Shown here piece by piece: positions 45,446 through 58,053 of a stretch of 64,000 bases of DNA; the stretch's first letter is position 1, and each line of letters opens with the position of its first letter. The DNA comes from Nomia melanderi. Taxonomy: Eukaryota > Arthropoda > Insecta > Hymenoptera > Halictidae. The notes below the pieces were generated by a model. The model had not been told where the DNA came from and ran no database searches. It saw nothing but the letters and a program-made list of their open reading frames with translations. Location: NCBI RefSeq assembly GCF_051020985.1, contig NC_135009.1, forward strand, positions 12,656,606 through 12,720,605, given 5' to 3'. Made by a program: the position numbers and the translations under genes.

Positions 45446-46423
45446 AGCTGCTAGGTGAGAGTTACCTAATTCACCTGTATACTTTTAAATGGAATCACAA
45501 GAGGCATTAATTATCAGGTATTTAAAATTAGAGGAGGTTTCAGCATGGAGTAGGAAAACTTTCAAGAAACCTGCGTGCCTTCTAGAGTGCACGTCTTTCG
45601 CAATTCTGGCTTTTTGTAATTTTTTTAATATTTCCTAATTTTTGTAAATTTGAATGGAATAAACAGTATTCTTTTCAGATGTCCAAGGATTCGATTCCTC
45701 GTTTTCTCAACGTCGTATAATAATTTCAGAAGCCAAAACATTGATTTCCTCAATTTTTGTTTTCTGGACTCAACTCATTGGTTTCTAAGCGACTTCTGAA
45801 TACAGAGAAAGGATGGAGGTAACCGATTCGTTGGGCAAACTTCCTGCAGGGCAACACGGAGATCGGAGATGGACCTGTCGAGAGACGCCGAAAATACTTA
45901 GCCGCTAAGCCACGTGGCGAATCGGAGACAAGACACCTAAGGTTGTTCGTCCAACAGCATATTAAACCCGAGAATCGTGCACGGGCGCCGTGAAACGCGA
46001 CGTGTGTAACAGGTGAACCCGTTCCGCGTCAATCAAAAGTCGAAAGCCATTAATTGGTGCGCACGGACACGCACGGCCCCGGGCCGTGGGACACGCATCT
46101 TCTTTTTGATGACCGATGGAAAGGTGGCCGTCGGTTCCGGCCCGAAAAACGCCTCGGAAACAGAAACGAAAGCTCGAGTTTCGTTCACGATAATTGCATG
46201 TCCGTCGTTTTTTTGATGACTGTATAAGTGTCCGAGCACCTCGGGCAGGTACCACATAAATTTCAGCGTTTCTCGACGTCTCCATGCGAATATAAAGTCA
46301 TCGCGTTACTCCACCAGACGTAAAACAAACCGAAATTTCGTTGAAAAATATACTTAACCTATCTCTATCATTCCGAACTTTAACGTTCAACTATCGATTC
46401 ACCAAATGAATCTTTTGAGACAT
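45446..46423. other. Unassigned DNA
   Basis: Bases 45,440-45,800 are AT-rich, with an acceptor-like TTTTCAG followed by ATG at 45,679. From 45,960 to 46,290 the DNA is CpG-richer, with overlapping frames of 67-107 codons on both strands. All look equally protein-like, so none is preferred. Confidence 0.4.
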
Positions 46424-46664
46424 TTAACCCTTTGCACTCGGGAGATGCGTTTATCATTGATTTGACGCAGTGAAACTATAAAACCTGATATTTAATGTCG
46501 AACTTTGTATATGACTCGATACGTGAAATATTGGAATAAAATAGCTTTGTTCCTCAATGTACTTGTGATTTCCCTTCGAGCTAGTTTCAAAGAATATCAT
46601 CTTTGTCTTGTCAAAAAGTGTTAAATATTTCTATCAAGAAACTTCCGAGTGCAAAGAGTCAATA
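46424..46664 (+). mobile_element. Family A TTAA-flanked MITE, best reference copy
   Basis: It starts TTAACCCTTTGCACTCGGG and ends CCGAGTGCAAAGAGTCAA; the right TTAA has mutated. The 241-base uninterrupted body shows the family interior and reveals the insertion site of family C in the 28-kb copy. It is non-coding. A consensus splice donor (GTAG|gtaagt) lies just outside its right end at 46,671. Confidence 0.85.
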
Positions 46665-46782
46665 ACGTAGGTAAGTTGACGATAGTGTCACATAAGGATT
46701 GCGATACCAAGTAATTAATAGCTCCCATTTACCTTTGCCCCTAGAAAATGAATGTTAATATTTTTAACTTAGTTAACCTTAG

Positions 46783-46986
46783 TTAACCCTTTACGGACGA
46801 AGATTCTCCGAAACATACAAAACCTTCAAAAATGAAGCTAAATCATATATCACTCCCTTAATTAATAGAAAACGAAACCACGTGTCGATTTCCTGCTGTC
46901 CCAATAATTCAATCATTCCTTCGACTTAGTCTTCCAAATACGAGCATCTGTCCTCTCCAAAATGACGTTCCTCCGCAAAGGGTTAA
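46783..46986. mobile_element. Family A-like TTAA element
   Basis: TTAACCCTTTACGGACGAA pairs with TTCCTCCGCAAAGGGTTAA: 17 of 19 positions are complementary, with TTAA at both ends. The ends differ from the main family after the first ten bases (CGGA instead of CACTCG), so it may be a subfamily. The body is AT-rich and non-coding. Confidence 0.75.
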
Positions 46987-48059
46987 CTCCAGAGCAACTA
47001 CTGAAACCCATTCATAAATTCCGCAGAGAAATCAGAGGAACACTCCCCGCGGAACTTCGATCGAATTACATCTCACTTCATGCCTCGTTAAATCGACGTA
47101 TCATTTAGCCGATCGCAAAAGGAGGAGACCCGAAATGAGTCATTCGGGCAGTTCACCTGGTAGTTCCAGTTAACGTTAAGATAGCCGACGTTAGCGTCGC
47201 TCGCGCCGCACGCGCGATTAATCCATTGCGCGAAGTGCCTACCACGGGAGCGCCATTAATCATCGATCGGGCATCCCCGGCGATATCGGGAAGATCCGAT
47301 CACGGCAACTTCCTCGGAATTGGTCGTTGAATTATCAAAGCCGCTCGCGTGCGCCGCGCCGCGCCGCACCGCGTCGAGCCGCCGGAGGGACGAGGTTTCT
47401 CGGAGATCGCGAAGACTAATAGGCGACCCGTGTCGTGGCCGAAGGGCCGCGATATTCATATCCATTACCGTTGAATTCCGCCATTCACGCCCACGCGTTC
47501 GCGGCAGAGGTCCGGGCAGCGTTGTCTGGCGCGCGCATCGCGCCCCTGAAATTTATAGGGAAAACGCGGCGAGATAGATCTCGCATTCATCACGGAGATG
47601 ATTTACGACGGCCCCGGGAGATATACGCCGCCCCGGGGCACGTGGGTGTCCCGCGGCCGTACGCCGGCTCGGAACGCGTCGCGTTTTTGCATACAAATCT
47701 TCCACATTTGCGCGGAGATAAAGCCCCGCGCGCGGGTCTTGGGTTACGCGGGACTTTTAAGCGCGTTTCGCTTCTTTCCCCGGGTAATTTGACCGGTCGT
47801 TCGGTCTCCTCTTTCCGACCGGCGATCCCGGCCGTCCGCTTTTTACGATCAACAGCGTTTTTAGAGGATCTCGCGTTACTTTCTCGACTCGCGTTCTCGT
47901 TAGAAATTGTATCTGCGACGCCGCTCGCGTTCTATCACCGAGACGCTTCGGACAATGGGATCGGCTCTTTGCGGATTGTTGGATTCGAATGGTTCCGATC
48001 GTTTAGATTCGTCGAAGATGCATTTCCGTTGTAGATTTGCCGTAATGAATTGAAGCCTT
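46987..48059. other. Unassigned CpG-rich DNA
   Basis: No gene is recognised. A GCGCC-type repeat lies at 47,351-47,376. A 199-codon plus frame (47,435-48,034) has no identifiable domain and overlaps other frames. Confidence 0.4.
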
Positions 48060-48300
48060 AGGATTTGAGGGTTGCGGTGTAGTTTGTGTTGAGTGTTTAT
48101 AACTCGGGAATCTCTAATTCGGAGATTTATGTGTTGAATCTCTGGAACACGGGGATCTTTAGAATTCGGAGATTTATAGCTTGAACGCCTGTAACTTGAA
48201 TATTCGTGTAAGAATCTGTTTGACTCGAGAACTTGAAACGAAGTCTGCACGACTCGAGGATCTTTATGGTTCGAAGATCTTCTCGCCTTCTATTGAAAAT
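48060..48300 (+). repeat. Degenerate short-unit repeat
   Basis: Units near AATCTCT..AACTCGG and TTCGGAGATTTAT recur about every 20-30 bases (GGGAATCTCTAATTCGGAG, GTTGAATCTCTGGAACACGG, TTTAGAATTCGGAGATTTAT). This is an eroded minisatellite, similar in character to the interior of the 16,071-16,385 element. Confidence 0.6.
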
Positions 48301-51300
48301 CAACCTATTGAAATCCGATTGTACTTCGGATATACGTGTTAGAGGCGTAAGAGAGAGTTCGCCTGTCCAATATACCTACACGGTTTTCCCACTATAAACG
48401 TTGTCATCGATGACTTCGCAGACACGAACGTAAAAACAGAAGTCCATATTTCATCGATACACGCCGACAATGCAACAATATTATCGCGTTCGCGGGCGCA
48501 ACGATAATCGTGATAAATTGCCGTTGGGGCAGGCTCGATCGCGCCATTAGTCTACCACTATTATCGCGTTTATAGGAATACCATTAATGTAATGTCTTTA
48601 TTACTTAGTTTATTACTTTATTGCTCCGAGTAAGAGGCAGAGAACATCGGTCAAGATGCGGAGGTGGGGGTGAGCGATGGTTTATGGAGATCCCGTGGCT
48701 CGCGAGGATCGATCGTACCAAACTAATATTAATGAGCGGGCAATTAAAGATAATCAAGCGAATAAATTCATGCGCCCGTTCGCCTTTTTCCGCCGAAAGA
48801 AAGCCAGCAATTAACGAAACGCGTTTCTGCTCTTTCGGTTCCCGGAGATCTCGATCCCGGTTCAGATTCGCGTCCGAACACGAGACTCGTATTCCCGCCT
48901 GTCAACGATTTATGAACTATACTTTCGATGAGGGAGCCGGCAAAGAACTGTCTCATTCAACTGAAACGAATGAATCAGTCCGCTACGCGTATATCTCGAA
49001 CGACAATCGTTGCGAAACCGTAATTAACACATCGCCGACTGCGCATTCCTCGCGAGCGTACGATAATCTTTTGAAATCGAACCTCTCGTAAACCACAGAA
49101 GATGTTTCGAGCGATAAATAACGATTCGACAGGAATGAATCAGTATTTTCCACCAGGCTATACATCAACGGAACAAGCGCGAAGTAGAAGAAATCAAAAG
49201 GATTGTCAAGAGAAACGAGGTGGTCTCGCGTTACAAGCTGAACTCAGGTCCCTTCGAAACGTCATACCGAACTGCCCCGAACATCCTTCGCGAAAAATCT
49301 CGACAACATCCCCCGAATTCGGAATGCGGCCGCAGAATCCAGGCAGCCGGAGACTGATGGGAAATTTCTATATTCCAGCGGCGTATCTGAGCATTCCGAA
49401 GGCTGGAATTATTGCGAGCACGACGGAGATCACCGTGGACTACCGAGCTACTTCTTCGGGCAGAGGCGTCAGATAAACGCGCGGCGTTACTTTATTACGA
49501 GCGCGTCTCGCGCGGATGCATTCGCCGGTCCAGCAGCGTGCTCCGGCAGGCGAACCTCTTTATCACCGGCTACACCCGGCCACGGCTAACTTTATTGCTC
49601 CTTTTAACGGTGGCATTGTCCAGGAGGGACGAGAACAACGAGCGTTCCGGTGGCTCCGCCGGCGTTGTTCCCGGCGTCCCTCTCGGTTCGAGAAAGCGAG
49701 ACGCCCGCTGAATAATTTTATCTGATAACCGGTTGATTTGCAAGCCGTCTAAGCCCGAACCGAGCCCGACCGCGAATAATCGAACCCGACCGGCTGCTGT
49801 GGGATCCTGCTCTTTTTCGACCCATCGACAGGCCTCTCCGTCGGTCCCTCGTTCGTTTCTTTCCACCGTCGGAGATCCTCGCCGCGGCGTTACCATTGCA
49901 TTACGCTGTTACACCGACACCCATAACCGCGTCGGCTCGTTCGCGAATGAAATAACGCGCGTACAACGTTCAATAAAGTTAATCACGAGTTTTGCCGAGA
50001 TTCCTCGCTGGAAACCGTACGAGCCGGCCGATAGCGATACTTCTCTTTTCCACGTGATCGAGGCTACGGGCGTTGCAAGGTTGCCAGCGGATGCATTTCG
50101 CATAAATTAATTTCTGAAACATCGTGACCCCTCGTCGCGGTTCACCGACACGGAACGCGAGCGAAACGCAATAGATCTCCGCGGCGCGGCGCGGCGCGAC
50201 TCTCTCCCCCCGGCGCGCGGCGCATTCGCATTCCGCGATTCGTTTTCCGCGCTTTTACTTGAAAAACGCTCCGCGCCCGGCGCGGAGGCTTGGCGATCTT
50301 ATCTCGGTCCCGGCGATCCTAGGCCAGCCTTTTCCGCCGATCATTAATGATCGATACCGCGCCGCGCGCGCGTTCGGTTTTACTATCAACCGAACACGCC
50401 GGCTCTTGGATAACTGTCCAAGCGCGGAGGTAAAAGCGTTCCGGTGGTATTTTAATTCTTCGCGTTTCGTGTTCCACTTTCGAGCGCTCGCGATTACGCC
50501 GCCACCGCCGCCGCGTTAAAAGGAAATCCACGATTCCCTCACCGATGGAGGATTCGAACGCCGCCGATCCTCGTGACGGTTCAATCCTCCGGGAGGCTGT
50601 CGATGGAGGTTCCGTCTAGCGAGGAATGTTCGCGAGATTACCGTTTTATTTAATGTTTAACGGATTTACTGTTACAAGGACTTTAAGCGTTTTACGTTAG
50701 TTATTGTTCCGCAGCGGAGATAAATGTTGCTACGAGTAACTGTATAATTAATGGATCGATATTGCGGTTCTTGCGTTACACTATTGCCTAGTTATCTACG
50801 TTAATAAATATCTTTATCTTAACCTAGATTTATATACATTTACAGTTCATTCCATTATTTCTAGAATCATTCTTCGTTTAGATAAATCCTGAAAATCATT
50901 CAATTCACTATTTGAATATATATTCATATATCCATCGATCTTCGATCATTCACCGAATACTCAGAAAAATCAATAACGTCGAATTGATCCATAAACCGAG
51001 TCTCTTACACCTACCAGTAATTCGGAAGCCACAGTCTCCAATAAACACAGAGCCTATCAACGTGTCAGGTTCCTCGCGCATTACGTTCGGTAACAAACAC
51101 CGATTTACTCAGTCCCAGATTAAAAGACACGTCAGGTGTGCGACTCGGAGCGTTCGAGGATAAACGAGTCGAGTTCAGCTCGGATCGGTTCCACGTCGCG
51201 GGCAGCGGAAACGAGGACCGGATCGCGAAAGGTTAACGGTGTCACGTGGCGCCTGGATAGTCTCGTACGCGCGGCTCGCGATCGATAGATCGGAGCCGCG

Positions 51301-52449
51301 GACCGGCGATGCATAAAGATCCGCCGGTGAAAAATTCCCCCGGGAGAATTCCGAGCGGCGACTACACCCTCCCGCGCCGTCGGGAACGGATTCTTTCCTG
51401 GTCGTACGCTGTACCACGGAGCGGAGCGGCGTGGCGTGGCGTGTCGTGCACGGGTCCGCATTATCGGCGGCTTAACGATGCAGATAAATCCAGACACGAT
51501 GTGGCAACCGATAAAAGATCGTCTGGAAAATCGTTCGGTGCGCGTTCGAGCGATTCGAGAGCGTGCACCGCTCAGCGACGTAACTGCACACGCTGCCGGC
51601 GGACCGTATTTGCAATTCCCTTAGATTTTTCCCGTGCGCTCTCGGGTATTCTTTCTGCTCGAAGAAAACTGAGAGCAGCAACGAAAGGTACGTACGCTCG
51701 TGGTTTCGCTATCTCCGGTGTACAGGGTGTTCCCAGCGGATCGATGTGGTCGTGCGACGGTGTCTGATCGCCGCCGACCGTTTCTACTTATCGAGAACGC
51801 TGCTGCATAAGAGAAGCTTTCAACGAAGTTTGAACGTTCATCGAACAGCAGTTCCTTGAATATTCTTGACAAAAGGTGACCAAACCGTGGCGCGAAACGT
51901 GGAATATTCTATGGTTACAAGTTGCATCCTTGCGCCGATTTAAGTGCTTCAATAAATGCCTTTTGAACTCGCGTGAGTTAATTAATTTAATTGCGAGATT
52001 GAGTTATTCCCCTCTAAGCGAAGCAGATTCTCTATCCTTATCCTACAACCGTAAACATAAGGTCGAAGAAGTGCTTGAGTTCTATGGCGCATCTGAACTT
52101 GTCTAAACAAAATTGTATGCAATTGTTGACCAGCTCCCTTACGAAGAAAAGATTCAGATATTCTCAACTCTAACTTCAATACCGTTTATTAACACCTCGC
52201 ATCTCGCAGGCTCCTGAGACTTCCAAGACAAGTATTCCCATATTCACAGAGCTCTCCCAAAAATCTCAGAAAACCGATAGAATCATTTCCCCAAAGACCT
52301 CTCACGCGCTACTCGAAAAACGAAGCGTCCAACAAAAGGGTCCAAGCGTCTTCCGTCTCTGACTTCGTCCAGTCGTGCACCAGCCGCCCCGAATCGGTCA
52401 ACAACATTCTAAACCAACACCGTGCACACGTATTTTGCATAATACAGGT
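48301..52449. other. Unassigned DNA
   Basis: No gene is recognised. Adjacent plus frames at 48,621-49,091 (156 codons) and 49,102-49,476 (124 codons) lie in different frames and show no known motif. A GGCGT repeat lies at 51,421-51,448 and a donor-like AAAG|gtacgt near 51,688. AT-rich DNA lies at 50,640-51,060 and 51,870-52,200. Confidence 0.4.
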
Positions 52450-53250
52450 CAAACGCTCTCTCCGTCTCTCTCTCCTCTCCCGTGGCGCAGGAACGTGTCT
52501 CTCACCCCTGTCAAACTAATCTAACCGTCCCGATCTTCGCGGGAACGAAGGAGGAGCCATCGGTGCTCCATTCACGAGCGCGCAGATCGAGCCCCGCTAA
52601 ATTGTTTTCGGAGCGTGAACGAACGCCTGCACACGCGCGCACGGCTCGGTGCATGAGCGCGCTCGCGCGCGTGCAGACGAACACACGGGCACAGGGCCGG
52701 TATCCAGCCGGCATCTATCGGCTTTATAGTCACGGGCGAGCAGGGTATACAGGCGCTCTCTTGTATCGGTACGTTCTGCACCGGCAAGTTGCACGTTGCA
52801 TCGGTTGCGTTTCACGTTGCCCCGGAGCGCGAGCGGTGCCGTGGCCAGCGAGCGAGCGTTGCATTGTGCGCCGTGTCGCTGCTCGCTCGCTAGGCGTGGC
52901 TGTCTTTCTCCCTCTCCCTTTGCCCCCCTCGCTGCCGCTCTCTTTCTATTTCACCGGAGCTCGCCGCACGGAGAAGCTGCGCCGATACGACCCGCGTGAT
53001 ATCGCCACGCGAGACTTTTCTCGACTCCTTCTTCTTCTTCTTCTACTACTACTTCTTCTTCTTCTTCTTCTTGTTCGTGTTCTTCTTCTTCTTCTTCCCG
53101 GGACGCCAACGCGTTATCGCGACCGGACGACTGGTCGTTCAGCAAGGACGGATCAGCTTGTTGCTCCTTTTACCGCGGCAATGTCGCGCGACCGTCCTTT
53201 TATCGGTTGCGCCCCGGTCGCCTTGAGTCCGCCGTTCCTCGGCATTAATA
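52450..53250. other. CpG-rich, pyrimidine-rich block, promoter-like
   Basis: It opens with CTCTCTCCGTCTCTCTCTCC and passes into very CpG-dense DNA (52,600-52,900) with repeated GCGAGCG and CACGCGCG words. It also holds a weak TATA-like TTTATAG at about 52,724 and a CTT repeat. The combination resembles an insect CpG-rich promoter or 5' untranslated region. A 263-codon frame crosses the block but starts at GTG, is low-complexity and runs through the microsatellite, so I do not call it a gene. Confidence 0.25.
53025..53097 (+). repeat. CTT trinucleotide microsatellite
   Basis: About 20 CTT units occur, interrupted by CTA and GTT variants. On the opposite strand the GAA/GAG run yields a glutamate-rich frame, which is a repeat artefact. 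Confidence 0.9.
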
Positions 53251-53649
53251 ATCTATCGATTCGGATCCACTGAAGTCCAGGGTTGCCCATCAGCTAACTT
53301 TCAGAATGCGAACGGAGCAAGTCTTCTACTTTTGAATTATTCGCGTAGATTGTGGGGTTGGAATGGAATCAGTTTTCGATGAACGGGGATGTGATCCTTG
53401 ATTTGTATGAATTGTTAGCTAGAGAACAATTTTTCTTTGTTTCTTGGAAATGGAGGTTAGACTAACCGAAGAGTTAGTTGGGACACTGGTTCCCTTTAAC
53501 GACTGAAACGAACCGACTCGCCACGGGAGGTACAGGAGCTGTTCGAATCACTTCGAGGTATCGTTCCTAGATATCACACGGCGAAGCAGCTATAAACTTC
53601 AGGTATCTCTTCCAGGGAGGAAGTTGCTCGGCGGACGTTTTTCAGTTAA

Positions 53650-54141
53650 ATGGATCATGAGGAGCCATCGGCGGGGCTAATCGTGATCCATCGATCACAG
53701 GGAAGGCACCCGGTCTCCGATCGAATTCAGAGGAATCCCGATCAAGGTGCCGACGTCCCGTCACGCGAATGGAAGGGAGGACCCGGTCGACGGTGTTATC
53801 CAGGCATCTACGAGGCATCGTTAGACCGGACGGTAGCGTCCCGGCCGTATCGTTGTTCATTGCAAATTGGCATGACGGGGCCACTCGTGACCGAGCCGTA
53901 TCGGCTTCAAAAGTTTATGGAGATCGGTATCTGTTTCACCGGTAGCCGGGTTAATCGGACAGAGCCAATAATGATCGTCGTTACAGAGCCCGCGCGCGCG
54001 CGTATTGCGGATGCATTGTCGTTCTTGTCGCGTGGACGCGAGGCGTGGCAGCTTGAAGCACCGATAACAGGCGACGTCGGTGCCAGTGGAGAGTGTCCGG
54101 CTACCTTTCCGCTCGCAATCATCGCGGACGTTAAAGTTTGA
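53650..54141 (+). CDS. Open frame of 163 codons, unknown, doubtful
   Basis: ATG at 53,650 has A at -3 and G at +4, a good context. The protein has mixed composition, with no signal peptide or recognised domain. Minus-strand frames of 80 and 71 codons overlap. The surrounding DNA has moderate GC, so a frame of this length is slightly less expected here than in the CpG blocks. It could be a single-exon lineage-specific gene or chance. Confidence 0.15.
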   Translation: MDHEEPSAGLIVIHRSQGRHPVSDRIQRNPDQGADVPSREWKGGPGRRCYPGIYEASLDRTVASRPYRCSLQIGMTGPLVTEPYRLQKFMEIGICFTGSRVNRTEPIMIVVTEPARARIADALSFLSRGREAWQLEAPITGDVGASGECPATFPLAIIADVKV

Positions 54142-55149
54142 CCCTGTTATCCCGCCAGAGGGAGTGTCCTTTGGCTGCTGATAACGATCGTACGCGGTTG
54201 TATTCCTCTTTTGTTTCTTTGGACGCTGATCGAAGACAAAACTCTTAATTCTTCGTACTCGAAAGATTTTCGATGGGAATACTACGTTTTCTGATGAGGT
54301 ATGTTGAAAGTAATTTAACGTTGGAAATGTAGATGATTAGTGTGTTCGAACTATAACTGTTTCATTGTGAAATTGTCACAATTCGATTTGTATGTTGTAA
54401 AAATAGGAAAATTCGGTTGTAATATTGAATTTCAACAGGTTAATCGAGTTCGGTGCCGAGTGTTGCTAATCCGTCGTACATGTATACGTCACGGGCACGA
54501 CCGCTAAGCGGTTAAGCCGCAGTCGAAGAGGAGAAAGCGAGAAAGGGACGGAGAAGCGGAAAAGGAGAAAGTGAAAAGAGCGATAGAGCGAACGAGCCGC
54601 GTCGACCGTTTCCCTGTGTGACGTACGCTGAATTAACAATGACACACGTGCGAGGAGCACGCGACTTTCTTTCCGTAAATCCCGGTTATCTCGGCCGATC
54701 GCGTCCAGCTCGAACATCGAGGAAGGCGGGGGACACCTCGGGGACAACCGTATTTCCTACGGATAGCCGAGCGAAAAATCGCCGCGGAAACATGATCCGC
54801 TCCGGCGCCGTTTCTCCTCCGCCTGTACGACTAACCCCGTCGGGATCACTCGGCGAGGTGGGAGGAGCGCGCGAAAAATCAAGGACAAAGCGATAACGCT
54901 GTCCTCTCTCGCCTACCGGTTCGTCCATCCTCGCTATCTCTAACTGTAGTTGCAAAATAAACCGTGCACGCTATCCGTTGACCCGCCACGCAAGTCCTCC
55001 CTTCCTCGAAACTTCGTTCACTGCCATTCCTGGAGCACCGGGAGCCGATTGGCGATGGACATTTACTCAGCTTTGCACCGATTCAATGTCTTCGAGATTG
55101 TCGACGTTCGGCTCGCCTCGAATTGGATGTCACTTTGACCCTTTGGCTC
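54142..55149. other. Unassigned DNA
   Basis: No gene is recognised. Bases 54,200-54,450 are AT-rich. Bases 54,500-54,900 are CpG- and purine-rich (GAGAAAG type), with short antiparallel open frames. Confidence 0.4.
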
Positions 55150-55550
55150 TTGGAATCTTGAGAGTCTTGAAAGTTTTGAAAGCTGAGAACTACTTGAAAG
55201 TCTTCGAAGTCTTCAAAGTTTTAAAAGTCTTAAAAGTCTTAAAAGTCTTAAAAGTCTTGACAGTCTTGAAAGTTCTGACAGTCCTGAAAGTCCGGAAAGT
55301 CCTGACAGTTCTGAAAGTCTTGAAAGTTTTGAAATTTTTGAACTCCTTGAAAGTTTTAAATGTGTTAAAAGTCTTGAAAGTTTTGACAGTTCTGAAAATC
55401 TTGAAAGGTTTGAAAGCCTTGAACTTCTCGAAAGTTTTAAATGTCTTGAAAGTCTTGAAAGTTTTGACAGTCCTGAAAGTCCTGAAAGTCTCGAAAGCCT
55501 TGAAAACCTTGAAAGTCTTGAAAGTTCTGAAAATCTTGAATTCAGCCAAG
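55150..55550 (+). repeat. AAAGTCTTG 9-bp minisatellite
   Basis: About 44 copies of a 9-base unit near AAAGTCTTG occur, with variants AAAGTTTTG, ACAGTCCTG and AAAGTCCGG. Because the unit is a multiple of three, it leaves one plus frame (VLKVLKV type, 200 codons) and two minus frames (FKTFRT and LSRLSRL types) open. No flanking coding region is evident. Confidence 0.95.
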
Positions 55551-57923
55551 TTTCTCCCTCATTTACAACGGCGCGCATAGATTCCACTACATTACATTGA
55601 CCCTGCTCGAATTCAAGACTTTCAAGAGCCCGAGACTCCCGAGACATTCAACAGTTAGAGTATATCGAATCCTATTCGAAGCGATCCGAATTTTTCTCGG
55701 TAACCCGTCACTAGAGACGATCGACCGACCGGCCGACGACATCTCGTTCGATCCTGGCGGATGTTCGACGAGGGCCGACCTCCTCGTCGGCACCGCGACG
55801 CCGATGAAAGACCGCTCTCCGTGTCCTTTGATGTATTCCTGGCCGAGTGATAGAGGAAGCCGCGCCGCGGCTTGGCGTGGCTCGATCGCCCGTTCCGATT
55901 CTCACGTCGAGACCTTCGAACCTGAACGCCGCCACGTCTTCCTGGTTCGTCTAAAATCATGCACACGTGAGCCGGGGTTCGTTTCCTTACGTTCCCATGA
56001 CGAGAGCAGGGCTCTCCCGCGAATCCACCTCTGCTCCAGGAAATAAGAAGCTCTGGAACGATAGACGATAGTCGACCGAGTAACCGTGCGACGCGCTAAT
56101 CGTTAATGCCCCGGTCCGATATTGCGGATGACTTGAAAATTTATTAGCTTATTGGCAACTCGGCGGGTCGGTTCGACCTTAATAGATATCATAAACGGTG
56201 CTCTTTAAACAAGTTATCTTCCTACTTAGATAAACGCAATATAATTAATTAGATTCTGCCGTTGGTAAAGTAATTCGATTTTTGAGTATCCAGTAAACGG
56301 GTATCGCTTATCTACCCTTAATAGCTTTCATGATTTATTGAGTTCTTCTTGGACGCTCCTCCGCTACCGCCGCGTATGATCTTCTTCCAACCACACGAAT
56401 AAGCATACGTATAGCTTATTTTGCAGTACTTGCTTCAGAAGGATCTTGAATAAAATAATAAACGTATCTTGTCCATACAGTTACTTCCGTAGCAGAGTTA
56501 ATTAAAGACAATTATTAGTTATTTTGCATCGCTGTCCTCGCTGACACTATCAAGTTACTTAACTTATCAAAACATATAAAAAGTATACTCGTCATAACAC
56601 AAAACTTTGCATTTCTTTGTAACAAGTAGACTCTTCAAAACCAGCTAACTTGAACCTTCTCATTCATCGGCCATCCCGGGCGTGACAACCATTTTCGAGC
56701 AACTCAGAAGTGAACTGTGTGAAAAGTGACTTCGAGTCACATTTGAACTTTTTACTTAAATTTTCTGATTATTTCAGATTGCATTTCCAACAGTTTTCTT
56801 AGCCCTTTAAAATTTGAGCCCTACGAACAAAACCAATAACATTTTAATCGTTTTATTCTCATAAGTGTCTGAGAGTCACATCGTGATACGATCAGGGTTA
56901 AAACGAGCCGAAAGGTAGATCTCGCTCGACGTTCAGAAAACGGCAACAAGACAAAATCTAATACCCGCGAACTAATCCGATGCAAAGTCGCCTCGAATCT
57001 CGACGAGCGGCGCTTGCGACACGCGGAGAATAGGTGGCGAACTTTTTTGCCGCGTTTCGAAAGGCGTCCGCGTCGCGGCCCGACGCCGGTAATCGCGTTA
57101 CGATTAGCCGGTATCGCAATAATGCGTTCCAGGGCGCGTTCACCCGCGATAATATTATCCTTCCGCTTTTTGTCCGGCGATTACACGGCCGGCACGCATG
57201 CCGCGCGGCGCGGCCGCGGGCGTGATTCACGCGGCATGCGATCGGCCGCTCGGCTCGCTCTTTTATTTATTCTAACGGGTTGATAAAGGTTGTCGCGTGT
57301 GTCTTCTCTCCGGCGGCCCAGTTCTCACGCGTGAGCATACACCGGCTCGCCGGGCATCCTCCAGGCCGGCGTTCTATCTGAAAACTATATCTGGAGGCGA
57401 GAATTCTAGCCGGAGCGACTTCTTCGTTCGACACGAAAGCGTTTTCTTCCACCGGTCGGCCGGCCGGCCGGCCGGCGAGAAAAAGAGAGAGGGACTCGTT
57501 CCGTTTTATTTCGTGTCGTTTCGTCTCGGTCAGCCGATCAGGCAAACTTCGGATTTCGCGGTGCACGGGTCGCGCTCGATCCAAGAGTAATGGATTATCT
57601 CTGGTTATCGCGAGCCTCGTTGCGGCCAGCCGCCGAACTCCTTCGTCTTCCTCCTCTATTCGGATGCCGCGGCCGAAAATAGTCCTCGATGAAAGTAACA
57701 CCGGGACGAATCGCGGCTCGGGCTCGGCCGGTCGCAAAAAAAGGGAGCAGGGAAAGGGAGAACGGCAGTTTCGGAATCGGACAATGCAACTCCTCGTTGC
57801 GATCGGCTATCTTCCTGGAGGCGTGAAAAAACGAACGACGTTGTTTACCGAGCGCAGATATCGCCCGCCGTGAACGGTTCCCGGTCGAGCGTCGGATAGA
57901 ACGGCTCGATGTAATTTTAATAG
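55551..57923. other. Unassigned DNA
   Basis: No gene is recognised. Bases 55,600-56,050 and 56,940-57,900 are CpG-dense. Bases 56,150-56,900 are AT-rich, with a lone AGGGTTAA end-like motif near 56,895 but no partner. A CCGG repeat lies at 57,456-57,476. Confidence 0.4.
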
Positions 57924-57986
57924 GAATGCACGGGATCTATTCGAAATCGTGATATAACCGGAGAAGCAGTATATTCGCATGAAAAC
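57924..57986 (+). other. Weak candidate 63-base exon
   Basis: It lies between TTTTAATAG and gtaagt. The phase-0 frame is open for 21 codons (ECTGSIRNRDITGEAVYSHEN), and 63 is a multiple of three. The donor is near consensus but the acceptor tract is poor. The peptide is not recognised. Confidence 0.12.
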
Positions 57987-58053
57987 GTAAGTGGGAGATA
58001 TGGAGTAACGTTTCCTCATAGGAGACTTCATTTCCGAGATAATCGGCTTTCAG

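Noticed and set aside
45962..46285. Three overlapping protein-like frames (two minus, one plus)
   Set aside because: They conflict with each other, which shows that composition alone produces plausible peptides in this DNA.
52482..53273. 263-codon plus-strand open frame, the longest in the window
   Set aside because: It begins at GTG, is low-complexity and passes through a CTT microsatellite, with other frames open on the same DNA. Composition explains it.
54978..55580. Apparent leucine/valine-rich repeat protein
   Set aside because: The frame is a by-product of a 9-base minisatellite that is also open in two minus-strand frames.
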